NCBI GenBank assembly: GCA_031366885.1
Contig: JANLPB010000374.1
Coordinates: 1-13,834 of the forward strand
Source of the DNA: UBA668 sp031366885
Lineage (GTDB): Bacteria > Actinomycetota > Acidimicrobiia > Acidimicrobiales > Ilumatobacteraceae
Length of the DNA stretch: 13,834 nt
Direction: 5' to 3'
Position 1 is the stretch's first letter. Each line of letters begins with the position of its first letter. The position numbers and the translations under genes were made by a program. The notes beneath the pieces were generated by a model. It was not told where the DNA came from, made no database searches, and saw only the letters and a program-made list of their open reading frames with translations. This document shows, piece by piece, positions 1 through 6,729 of this stretch.

Positions 1-1
1 C

Positions 2-466
2 GTTCGAGGCGACGTGGTCATGGCCGGCTACTGGGATCAGCCCGATGCATCTCTCGACAGCCTCCGCGACGGCTGGCTCCACACAGGCGACCTCGGCAGC
101 TTCGAGACCGATGGCTCGCTCACGCTGCACGACCGGTCGAAAGACCTCATCATCAGCGGCGGGATGAACATCTATCCACGTGAGGTGGAGGAGACCCTGC
201 TGCGACATCCGGCCCTCGCCGCCGCGTCGGTCGTTGGTCGTGCTGACCCGGAGTGGGGGGAAGTAGTGGTCGCGTTCGTGGTCACCGCGCCGGATTGTCA
301 ACCTCCAGCGGTAGCCGAACTGGACGAACTCTGCCTCAACAGCATCGCTCGCTACAAGCGACCCAAGGAATACCACTTCCTCGACCAGCTCCCGACCAAC
401 GACTATGGGAAAGTCCTCAAGCGAGAGCTCCGCGACCGGCTCGGTCAAGAGGACGCCGACGTGTGA
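2..466 (+). CDS. Acyl-CoA synthetase / AMP-dependent ligase, C-terminal part (5' end outside window)
   Basis: This open frame enters from the left edge and gives 154 visible residues before TGA. It matches the C-terminal lid region of ANL-superfamily adenylating enzymes. GWLHTGDLG (visible residues 24-32) carries the ATP-ribose-binding Asp of motif A7. RSKDLIISGGMNIYP (about 45-59) is motif A8, the hinge that rotates between adenylation and thioesterification. NDYGKVLKREL near the end is motif A10, with the catalytic Lys at visible residue 137. Such enzymes activate a carboxylate with ATP and usually pass it to CoA in the cytoplasm. The substrate pocket lies in the missing N-terminal part, so fatty, aromatic or other acid specificity cannot be assigned. 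The stop codon is 3 nt from the stop of the convergent amidase. The family call is secure; the substrate is unknown. Confidence 0.93.
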   Translation, partial: VRGDVVMAGYWDQPDASLDSLRDGWLHTGDLGSFETDGSLTLHDRSKDLIISGGMNIYPREVEETLLRHPALAAASVVGRADPEWGEVVVAFVVTAPDCQPPAVAELDELCLNSIARYKRPKEYHFLDQLPTNDYGKVLKRELRDRLGQEDADV

Positions 467-469
467 GGG

Positions 470-1849
470 TCAGTGTGGGCGGAGGTGTGCCCACGGTCGG
501 GCGACCTCGATCTGTCGGGCGACGCGCAGCACGGTGATGTCGTCGTCAGGTCTGCCGCACAGCTGCACTGCCAGGGGTAGCCCGTCTGCGTCAAAGCCCG
601 CTGGCACGGAGGCAGCGGGTTGGCCGATGGCGTTCCACGGCATGGTCCAGGCACCGTTGTTCGATTCCAGCAGCGAGCGGATGACGCCACTGCGCCCGGT
701 GTCCTCGATGAGCGGCGGCGGCGACCCCGCGACCGCCGTGAGGACGATGTCGGCGTGCTCGAAGATCTGGTTGATCGATGCAGCCAGGCGGTGCTCGGCG
801 CGCCGCGCCCTCGCGATTGCGGCCTGGGGAATGAGCGCGCCCATGCGGGCGAGTCGGCGTGTCGAGCGCGCAAGTTGTTCGGGGTGGGCGATTGTGCCGG
901 CGTCGTGGTGCACGCCGGCAAGGTACCGAACGGTGGTGTTGCGCATGGCGAGACGTGTGTAGATGACCTCTCGCTCGACAACGTGGTGGCCCAGCCCCCG
1001 CAGAAGCTCGGCGGTGTGCTCGATCGCGTGGCGGCGGTCCGCAGTGAGGTGGGCCATCGAGCCCGGTGGCGGGTCGAACGATACGGCGATGCGCAACGGT
1101 GGCAGAGCAGCGTCGAGCTGGTCGCTGAACAGCCCGCGTTCGCCCCGGCCGGCGGTGGCATCGAGGAACAGTGCCCCGTCGGCGACGGTTCGGCTGAGAG
1201 AGCCGTAGGCGAGGAGGCCGTTCCAGCCGTCGGCGTGCTGGACGCCGAGTGGAATGCGATCGCGTTGGGGCTTGAACCCGAACAGTCCGGTGAGCGCAGC
1301 TGGGTACCGAACCGAGCCGCCACCGTCGGAGCCGAGCGCCACGCCACACATGCCGGCGGCGGCTGCAGCGGCGGAGCCGCCGGAGGATCCGCCGGGAGTG
1401 CGCGTGGTGTCCCAAGGGTTGCGGGTGATGCCCCATGTCGGTGACGACGTCCACGGCCACGCGTCCAGCTCGGGGACGTTGGTTTTGCCGATGATGATCG
1501 CGCCGGCCTCATGCAGCCGTGCCACGACCTCCGCATCGCGAGCCGCAGGCGAGCCATGTGCGTCGGTTCCCCAGGCCGTGGTCTCGCCTTCGACGTCGGT
1601 GTCGTCCTTGATCGCCACCGGCACCCCGAGCAGTGGCAGACCTTCAGGGTGTATTCGGTCGTGGTCGATGAGGCTCGCCTGCGCCAGCGCTTGGTCGGCC
1701 ATCACCGTCCGGAAGGCGTTGAGTCGTGGGTCGAGGGACTCGATTCGTCGGAGCGTGGCGTCAACAAGCTCACGCGCTGAAACAACATGGTCTCGGACGA
1801 GTTGCGACTGTCGTGCTGCACCCGCATGGCAAAGTTCGACGAGGTCCAT
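470..1849 (-). CDS. Amidase-signature family hydrolase
   Basis: This 459-residue cytoplasmic enzyme hydrolyses an amide bond through a Ser-cisSer-Lys triad, and all three residues are visible. Lys81 lies in GVPVAIKDD, cis-Ser155 in TPGGSSGGS, and nucleophile Ser179 in SDGGGSVRYPAA. The Ser155-Ser179 spacing of 24 equals that of FAAH (S217/S241). Length is typical for the family. The frame is open for 53 more codons upstream, but I chose the ATG at 1849 because AAGGGG lies 4 nt upstream and homology-like sequence (MDLVELCHAGAA) begins there. It has no signal peptide and no GatB or GatC neighbour, so it is unlikely to be the tRNA amidotransferase subunit GatA. Stand-alone relatives act on nylon oligomers, carbamoyl compounds or aryl amides, and the substrate here is unknown. 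It is separated by about 190 nt from the surface operon on the same strand and looks functionally unrelated to it. Confidence 0.93.
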   Translation of the reverse strand: MDLVELCHAGAARQSQLVRDHVVSARELVDATLRRIESLDPRLNAFRTVMADQALAQASLIDHDRIHPEGLPLLGVPVAIKDDTDVEGETTAWGTDAHGSPAARDAEVVARLHEAGAIIIGKTNVPELDAWPWTSSPTWGITRNPWDTTRTPGGSSGGSAAAAAAGMCGVALGSDGGGSVRYPAALTGLFGFKPQRDRIPLGVQHADGWNGLLAYGSLSRTVADGALFLDATAGRGERGLFSDQLDAALPPLRIAVSFDPPPGSMAHLTADRRHAIEHTAELLRGLGHHVVEREVIYTRLAMRNTTVRYLAGVHHDAGTIAHPEQLARSTRRLARMGALIPQAAIARARRAEHRLAASINQIFEHADIVLTAVAGSPPPLIEDTGRSGVIRSLLESNNGAWTMPWNAIGQPAASVPAGFDADGLPLAVQLCGRPDDDITVLRVARQIEVARPWAHLRPH

Positions 1850-1927
1850 CAATCCCCTTCTTTGTATACCGAACGTCGCACGAGCGCGATGGGGGTCCGG
1901 CGAGACCGCCCGGTCGTCGGTCAGTCT

Positions 1928-1948
1928 GCCCGATGACTGGCGTCGGGC
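1928..1948. promoter_or_regulatory. Inverted repeat upstream of the amidase
   Basis: GCCCGA (1928-1933) and TCGGGC (1943-1948) form a perfect 6-bp inverted repeat with a 9-nt loop, about 80 nt upstream of the amidase start. CGGTCGGTC-type short repeats lie nearby (1910-1923). It could be an operator or a leader hairpin. I see no convincing -35/-10 pair for the amidase. Confidence 0.3.
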
Positions 1949-1972
1949 GGTACCTCCGATAAAGTGTCGTCG

Positions 1973-2020
1973 TCTCCGGTGGCTCGGAGAAGCGCAGTGA
2001 CGGTCCATCTCGGGCCGTCA
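1973..2020 (-). terminator. Tandem hairpins after the surface operon (putative terminator)
   Basis: Two stems follow the stop codon at 2036 on the minus strand. TGACGG (1998-2003) pairs with CCGTCA (2015-2020), with CC/GG extending the inside of the stem. TCTCCG (1973-1978) pairs with CGGAGA (1985-1990) around a 6-nt loop. There is no T-run after either stem, as is common in high-GC actinobacteria. The likely role is ending the operon transcript before the amidase. The rest of the 1850-2035 gap holds only the inverted repeat at 1928-1948 and the amidase ribosome-binding site. Confidence 0.45.
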
Positions 2021-2035
2021 TTGCGTGTTTTGTGG

Positions 2036-3475
2036 TCATCCAGTGGTTGCGCGTCGGCCGCTCACCTGCATGAACACCGCGAGTACCACCAGTCCGGGTG
2101 CTTCGCTGATGCCCTCACCCGGCAGGTGGAGTGGGGCAGGATCGGTCGAACCGTACGTCCAACGGCGCAGTGTTGCCCCGCCAGGCGCGACGGGCGATGT
2201 CTGCCCGTGTCCCGACTCGAGCCACTGGCCGAGGTCGTCGCATGCCGCGTGGGCGGCTCCGACGGTGGCCTCAGGGTGTGCCAGCACCGTGACGACGTCG
2301 ATCGTTCCGTGGTACGCCGTGCCGTCGGCGCTCTCATCGGCAGCTACCTCGATGGGTTCGCCGACCATCGCCTCGAGTTGTGCCCGACTGCTGACCACGA
2401 TGGTCGACCGGCGCGGGTTGGGCGAGGGCCAGTTGTCGGCCCCAGTCAGTACTTCCAGAATGGTGACGATGAAGGTGAGGCACTCTTCGGCGGATGTCGC
2501 CGGAGCCGGCTCGGGTTCCAGCTGAGCGCCGCTCGCAACTTCGCCGAGGCCGATGGCCAACAGCACGGGAGCAGCTTCGATCGCAGTGTGTTCTGCGGGT
2601 CGGTTCAGCCGCCGGCGGAGCCGGTTGCGCATGAGAAGTAGCACGAGCTGCACGAGCAGCACGATGGGTAGCACGATGAGCAGCCAAGGGTGGGTCGATG
2701 TCGTCAGCGAGAACGTCTCCGGCACCGAGGTGCCGTTCACCGTTGCCACTACTGCCTGATCTCCTAACGCCAACGAGTCAAAGTGGATCGTCATTCGGTA
2801 GGCGGCCGACTCGCCCACTTCGAGCTTGTCGATCTTCACCGGCTTGATGAAACCGGTGGGGTTGTCGGCGGGGCCGACGGTGAGCGCGACGGTGGCGCCG
2901 GAGACGGCGACCGACCCGGTGTTCATTACCTGGAACTCAAGAGTCCGCTCCGGTCGACCCCCCAGCCACGTTCTCCAACTGTCAGAGCCGCGCAGGCGGG
3001 CATGGACCACCTCCAGCCTGCGGAGCGCGGGAGCGGTGACGGCGCCGTCGCCGGGGTGTTCGATGGGCGCGTTCGGTATCTCGACGGGCGTGGTCGCGAC
3101 AACAGCCGAGGTCTGGCTCATCGCTCTGATCACGCACGGGCATGGCGACGGCGGGAAGACGACGGCGAGGCGCGCCTGGAACCAACCGTTCGTGTCACTG
3201 GCGATGATCTGCGCATTGCCGATCGCACAGTCGCTAGAGCCCGATCGGGCCTGGCTACCGCACACTTCCAGCTGGATGAGCGTGTCGGCAGGCCAGTCGT
3301 TGCCCTCGACCTTGAACGTCGCGCCTGCGACAATGACGTCGTCGGGGAACGGGTCGTTGGTGACCGCGATTTCGGCGGGCGGCGCGGCGCTTTGAGCCGT
3401 CCCGCTGGCGACTGGAGCGCTCGCGACGATCGCGACCACCATGGCTGCAAGAACTCGGACGCGGTGGCCGGTCAT
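2036..3475 (-). CDS. Secreted-ectodomain single-pass membrane protein with cytoplasmic tail, third gene of the WxL-like operon
   Basis: The product has 479 residues. The start is fixed by an ATGA overlap with the stop of the preceding gene (translational coupling), although the frame stays open further upstream. A signal peptide (about 1-30, ending near GTAQSA) leads to an Ig-like domain (about 35-125) with four Cys (72, 83, 112, 114). Its pattern, including GNDWPADTLIQLEVC, resembles neocarzinostatin-like beta-sandwiches of Actinobacteria. A second beta-rich domain (about 150-260, LEFQVMNTGSVAVSGATV) resembles CARDB or the second domain of WxL-interacting proteins. One membrane helix (about 264-283) is followed by RNRLRRRLNR and then a cytoplasmic part of about 190 residues that I do not recognise. 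Its operon position suggests a partner of the DUF916 protein, perhaps linking the surface complex to the cytoplasm. The topology is well supported; the function is inferred. Confidence 0.85.
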   Translation of the reverse strand: MTGHRVRVLAAMVVAIVASAPVASGTAQSAAPPAEIAVTNDPFPDDVIVAGATFKVEGNDWPADTLIQLEVCGSQARSGSSDCAIGNAQIIASDTNGWFQARLAVVFPPSPCPCVIRAMSQTSAVVATTPVEIPNAPIEHPGDGAVTAPALRRLEVVHARLRGSDSWRTWLGGRPERTLEFQVMNTGSVAVSGATVALTVGPADNPTGFIKPVKIDKLEVGESAAYRMTIHFDSLALGDQAVVATVNGTSVPETFSLTTSTHPWLLIVLPIVLLVQLVLLLMRNRLRRRLNRPAEHTAIEAAPVLLAIGLGEVASGAQLEPEPAPATSAEECLTFIVTILEVLTGADNWPSPNPRRSTIVVSSRAQLEAMVGEPIEVAADESADGTAYHGTIDVVTVLAHPEATVGAAHAACDDLGQWLESGHGQTSPVAPGGATLRRWTYGSTDPAPLHLPGEGISEAPGLVVLAVFMQVSGRRATTG

Positions 3476-4491
3476 GTTCGTCGGCCCGCTGCCCGACGTC
3501 GGCGCCACACGATGCCGACACCCAGTATCACGAACAGCGCCGCAATCCCGATCAACATGCCGAGCGACACCGCCCATTTTTTCACCGAGGCGTTCACGTC
3601 GACCCCGTCGTCGGGCGCGCTGATGTTCAGCGTTGCCGTCAGACGAACGTACGGCTTCACATCCAGCACGGTCTCGGTGATCTCGACCGAGGATCCGGGC
3701 AGGATTTCAGGGATCTGGCGATCCGGTAGTTGGTGCTCGCCGAGCCCGAAGACGCCGCTCAGGCCCAGCTTGGCGGTCGGTGCCAGCCGGACGTTGCCGG
3801 TGTTGGTGAGCACGTAATTGATGATCGCCCTGCGAGATCCGAACGGGTTCACCGGCACGTCGTAGTCGACGTTCAGGTTCTCGACAGCAATCGACGGGCT
3901 CAGCAGGCCATCGACTCGCACGTAGATGCGGGCGCCGACGCGCAGGCGCACTTCGAGCGACACGCCGTCGTCGGGCAACGTCGGGTCGTTGACCTTCTGG
4001 GCTGCGATCGCTCCAGCATGATCGCCGGGGGTGGCGTCGGCCGGGACGGTGATCGAGAAGGGGATGTCGACCCGCTCGCCTGGTTTGACCGTGTACTGGG
4101 TTGCACCGAGCGCGATCCACGACCCGACGTCGGTGGGCTTGTCTTCCTCCCGCAGCAGGGTAAATGAGCCGTCGCTGGTGTTGATTGCGTCGGTGGCGTA
4201 GATCACAAACGTGGCCGTCTGGGTGCCGACGTTCGAAACGGCGACGACGTCGCCGAACACCTGGCCGGCGCCTAGCGTGTAAATGAAGTAGTCGCGTCCC
4301 CCGGGACCGGAAGGGCCACTCGGTTGCACGGCGAACGAACCGTCGTCGGCGGCAGGATCGGTGCCCTGCGGTGGTGCGGGGGCAGGTGGTGCAGGGGCGC
4401 CGAGGGTGGGTGTTGACATGCCCGCCACGAGCACAAGGGTCGTCAACGCAGCGAAACGCAGCGCCTTGGAAATGGTGCTCGGTGGATTCAC
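3472..4491 (-). CDS. DUF916/DUF3324-type WxL-interacting protein (WIP-like), membrane anchored
   Basis: The product has 339 residues from a GTG start, placed directly before the signal peptide (ISKALRFAALTTLVLVAGMS) and preceded by the purine-rich AAGGATGAAG. An Ala/Pro-rich spacer leads to a domain at about 52-190. It has the DUF916 (PF06030) hallmarks: VVAVSNVGTQTATFVIYATD, DGSFTL, a conserved Trp, and VPADATPGDHAGAI. A second beta domain (about 200-295, RRAIINYVLTNTGNVRL) corresponds to the DUF3324-like domain (PF11797). One helix (about 306-329) ends in WRRRRAAGRR inside the cell. Length, domain order and topology match Firmicutes WIPs, which bind peptidoglycan and partner WxL proteins at the envelope. 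It follows the WxL-like gene across a strong hairpin and overlaps the next gene by 4 nt. TTG one codon upstream is an alternative start. Confidence 0.88.
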   Translation of the reverse strand: MNPPSTISKALRFAALTTLVLVAGMSTPTLGAPAPPAPAPPQGTDPAADDGSFAVQPSGPSGPGGRDYFIYTLGAGQVFGDVVAVSNVGTQTATFVIYATDAINTSDGSFTLLREEDKPTDVGSWIALGATQYTVKPGERVDIPFSITVPADATPGDHAGAIAAQKVNDPTLPDDGVSLEVRLRVGARIYVRVDGLLSPSIAVENLNVDYDVPVNPFGSRRAIINYVLTNTGNVRLAPTAKLGLSGVFGLGEHQLPDRQIPEILPGSSVEITETVLDVKPYVRLTATLNISAPDDGVDVNASVKKWAVSLGMLIGIAALFVILGVGIVWRRRRAAGRRT

Positions 4492-4521
4492 CAATTTATC
4501 TTCATCCTTCGTGAGAAACGA

Positions 4522-4563
4522 GAGCGGGCGGAGAACCGGATGGCTCCGGCTCTCCGCCCGCTC
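4522..4563 (-). terminator. Very strong intra-operon hairpin between WxL-like and DUF916 genes
   Basis: On the minus-strand RNA, GAGCGGGCGGAGA then G then CCGGA pairs with UCCGG then U then UCUCCGCCCGCUC around a GCCA loop. This makes a 19-bp stem whose only non-Watson-Crick pair is one G-U. On the plus strand the same position is an A-C mismatch, so the structure suits minus-strand RNA. It sits between the stop at 4586 and the start at 4491 and is followed by UCGUUUCUC, a weak U-tract. It probably terminates part of the transcription or protects the upstream mRNA, which would keep the abundant secreted protein above its membrane partners. Confidence 0.7.
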
Positions 4564-4585
4564 GACTTCTATGACCTCGTCGACA

Positions 4586-6364
4586 TCAGACGAGGGTGAT
4601 GACCAAACCACCTGTGTACGTGCCCGCCCCGGCGCTGGCCGGAACGCCCAGGAACAGGGTTGCGTCGCAGGCGAACGTGCCACCGGAACGGTTGACCGTT
4701 CCTGAGCACAGTGTCTTGGCGCTCAAGAGGCCGCCAAGACCATCGACCCCAACTGCGGGGTCGAGGGTGTTGCCGGCGGTCACCAACAGTGCCAACCACG
4801 CTGAAGCGCTGGCAGCGCTGGCCGGGCCGGCGACGACCTGGGCGACATCACCGGGGATGTCGTTGTGGACGATTGACGATGTCGGGATCCAGCCCATGTT
4901 GTCGCCGGGGATGCACAACCGTGTCGAGGCAATGGTTGCAGCCAGCGCAGGGTTGGCGATGAACGGACCGGCGCCGGCGTTCGAGCACAACGGCACCGTC
5001 ACTCCGGGGAGTGGCGAGAACGTCGGGCTGCCTGCGGCACCGAGATCGGTGACGTAGGCGGTGACCGACCATGCCGCCGCGGTACCGCGGGCGTTGGTGA
5101 CGGTGAGGTCCCGCATCGAGCCGGTGCTCACCTGCTCGTGGCCGTTCAAGACCACAGGCGCCATGACAACAAAACCGGGAACCTTGTCGAGCGTCATGGT
5201 CGTGCCGACCACTGGCTGGACGACGATTTCGGTGAGGCTGCACTTTCCGGTGACCGGGTCCCAAGTGCAGCTGTCGGCGAGGACAGTGATGGTGATGGTG
5301 CCCGCCAGGCTGACAAGGCCAGTGTTGTCGGTGACGGTGAAGCTAATCACCACTGGTGCACCCGGATCGGTTGCCGGCGCGGTGTAGGTGTACACGCCGT
5401 CGTTGAGGGTTGCCCCATCGTCGAGCGTTCCGGCCGACACTGCGCCCGTGCTGTAGGTGAACGGCGAACCGCCACCTGCGCCCTCGTTGACATCGGTGCA
5501 GTTGTTGCTGAGGTTGATCGGTGTCGACTGGGAGACGCCAACGCTGGCCGTCTCGTTGGAGCACACGGGAGCGGTGGCCGGTGCAAGCACCACGCCGTTC
5601 TCGAACGCACCGGCGGTCGCCGCAGTGATCGTGGTCGAACCCGTTGCGGGGGGAACGATCGGATCAGGGGTGCCGGCCTGGCAGTCGAAGTTGTGCTTGA
5701 TCAGGCCACCAGCAACTACCGAGGTGACGAAGATGCCACCCAAGGGAGTGACGGCACCAGGGGCGGCGACGCCGGCCGGGATGACCGGCAGTGTGCCGGG
5801 CCCGCCCTGGCTGAATACGACGTTGCCACCCAACGGGGTGACGACCATGTTGGGGAGCGGTGCGTTCACCGCCATCGGGGTCGCCGTCTCGTCACCCGTG
5901 GCGGGGGTTCCGTCAGGGTCACCGATCGTCGTCGACAGCGACAGGGTGAGGACGTCGACCTGGGTCTTGGTGCCCGACACACCACCGCCAATGTCGACGT
6001 TGGTGGCCGAACGGGCAACCCGGAGTGTGTTGGGAATCGGGTTGACACCCACCGAGAGCAGGCCGAGGTTGTAGCCCGCGACCAGGATGCCGGCGGGAAT
6101 GTTGGCGCTGATGGTTCCGCTCGACAACGTGATGCTGCCGGCGCCGAGTGTGATTGGGCTGGGCACCGCGGTGCCCGAAAGGGTCCAATCGATGGCACTC
6201 CAGTTGCCGTTTGCACTGCTCTTACATGCGTTGGGCGTGGCCAGGGACCCCGGTGCTGCCTGTACGACAGAGTTGGTCACCCCCACACTTGCCAGGCTGA
6301 GCGTTAGGCCCAGCACGGCTACGATGGCGCCTCGGCGCCGGTTGGATGTGTTCAAGAGGATCAC
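4586..6364 (-). CDS. Secreted WxL-domain-like surface protein, first gene of the operon
   Basis: The product has 592 residues from GTG, with TTG three codons in as an alternative start that is better spaced from GAGAGAG. The signal peptide covers about 1-36 (NRRRG, hydrophobic core, VVQA). Residues 44-230 form a domain bounded by NACKS (Cys47) and NFDCQ (Cys228), which recurs in the divergent gene at 6730. Residues about 265-365 look like an Ig/cadherin-like repeat (NDGVYTYTAPATDPGAP). Residues about 412-592 resemble a WxL domain: LTVTNARGTAAAWSVTA (Trp432), a second conserved-looking Trp in NMGWIP (492), and the terminal AGTYTGGLVITLV. In classic WxL domains the end reads TWTL; here the Trp is replaced. 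There is no sortase motif or C-terminal membrane helix, so attachment would be non-covalent, as is known for WxL proteins. Assignment rests on motifs plus the adjacent DUF916 gene. Confidence 0.85.
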   Translation of the reverse strand: MILLNTSNRRRGAIVAVLGLTLSLASVGVTNSVVQAAPGSLATPNACKSSANGNWSAIDWTLSGTAVPSPITLGAGSITLSSGTISANIPAGILVAGYNLGLLSVGVNPIPNTLRVARSATNVDIGGGVSGTKTQVDVLTLSLSTTIGDPDGTPATGDETATPMAVNAPLPNMVVTPLGGNVVFSQGGPGTLPVIPAGVAAPGAVTPLGGIFVTSVVAGGLIKHNFDCQAGTPDPIVPPATGSTTITAATAGAFENGVVLAPATAPVCSNETASVGVSQSTPINLSNNCTDVNEGAGGGSPFTYSTGAVSAGTLDDGATLNDGVYTYTAPATDPGAPVVISFTVTDNTGLVSLAGTITITVLADSCTWDPVTGKCSLTEIVVQPVVGTTMTLDKVPGFVVMAPVVLNGHEQVSTGSMRDLTVTNARGTAAAWSVTAYVTDLGAAGSPTFSPLPGVTVPLCSNAGAGPFIANPALAATIASTRLCIPGDNMGWIPTSSIVHNDIPGDVAQVVAGPASAASASAWLALLVTAGNTLDPAVGVDGLGGLLSAKTLCSGTVNRSGGTFACDATLFLGVPASAGAGTYTGGLVITLV

Positions 6365-6472
6365 TCTCTCAATCTTGAAATCGGTGGCTCGGATAGGGCG
6401 CTGCCATGTCGAGGATGTGCCGCGATCTCACCCCGGTGGCACGGAAGAGATGTCGACCGATGCCGACGCGTT

Positions 6473-6512
6473 CCCCCGTTCCCCCGAGCTGCCCACGCGA
6501 TGTCCCCTCCCC
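6473..6512 (-). promoter_or_regulatory. G-rich tract in the leader of the WxL-like gene (possible G-quadruplex)
   Basis: On the minus strand, five G-runs occur within 40 nt: GGGG, A, GGGG, a 9-nt gap, GGG, a 6-nt gap, GGGGG, AAC, GGGGG. The last two runs are a direct repeat of GGGGGAAC. The tract lies about 110-150 nt upstream of the start codon and would be in the transcript if the promoter at 6556-6586 is correct. The pattern fits a G-quadruplex. A role in translation or stability is speculation. Confidence 0.3.
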
Positions 6513-6555
6513 GTGGCAACCTTCACTCCACCACTCATCGTGGCGAAGCGAGCGG

Positions 6556-6586
6556 ATGTTACCGCGTGGTAGGTGGTTGCTGTCAA
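6556..6586 (-). promoter_or_regulatory. Putative promoter of the WxL-like operon
   Basis: On the minus strand there is a perfect TTGACA -35 box (6586-6581), a 19-nt spacer and TAACAT as -10 box (6561-6556). The spacer is long by 1-2 nt. Transcription would start near 6550 and give a leader of about 185 nt. The -35 box lies 4 nt from the -35 box of the divergent promoter. Confidence 0.5.
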
Positions 6587-6590
6587 GCCC

Positions 6591-6620
6591 TTGACGGAAT
6601 CTTGCCGAAACGCATATGAC
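6591..6620 (+). promoter_or_regulatory. Putative promoter of the LAVTG surface protein gene
   Basis: TTGACG (6591-6596), an 18-nt spacer and TATGAC (6615-6620) form a sigma70-like promoter. The stretch from TTGACGGA through TGCCGAA to ACGCATATG recurs with small changes upstream of the DUF3494 gene (10955-10981). Together with the minus-strand -35 box it forms the inverted repeat TGTCAA-GCCC-TTGACG (6581-6596). Confidence 0.55.
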
Positions 6621-6638
6621 TGCCCCTTGACATGCCTG

Positions 6639-6655
6639 AGGTTGTGCTGCAACCT
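6639..6655 (+). promoter_or_regulatory. Perfect inverted repeat in the leader of the 6730 gene
   Basis: AGGTTG and CAACCT are separated by TGCTG, making a perfect 6-bp inverted repeat about 15-30 nt downstream of the likely transcription start. It could be an operator or a small RNA hairpin. A direct repeat of CACGTC (6696-6701 and 6708-6713, one per 12 nt) lies closer to the gene. Nothing else is evident in 6365-6729 apart from the promoters and the G-rich tract. Confidence 0.3.
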
Positions 6656-6729
6656 GTGCCGAGGTCAGTTCGCTGGCCGTTCCGAGCCACACATTCACGT
6701 CTTGAACCACGTCTGAGGGAGAAACCATC

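Noticed and set aside
445..1557. Long open frame of 370 codons inside the amidase gene, other frame of the same strand
   Set aside because: Its protein is Arg/Pro/Ser-rich with no motifs, while the overlapping frame holds the complete amidase triad. High GC makes long shadow frames common.
2783..3817. Plus-strand frame of 344 codons opposite the DUF916 operon
   Set aside because: It crosses the boundary of two coupled minus-strand genes and has an Arg-rich shadow composition.
5138..6307. Plus-strand frame of 389 codons opposite the WxL-like gene
   Set aside because: The composition (Arg/Gly/His-rich, no start signal) is that of an antisense shadow. The minus frame has a signal peptide and a paralogue.
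6627..6655. Perfect TTGACA at 6627 as an alternative -35 box for the 6730 gene
   Set aside because: Nothing resembling a -10 box lies 16-19 nt downstream; the sequence there is CAACCT, part of an inverted repeat.
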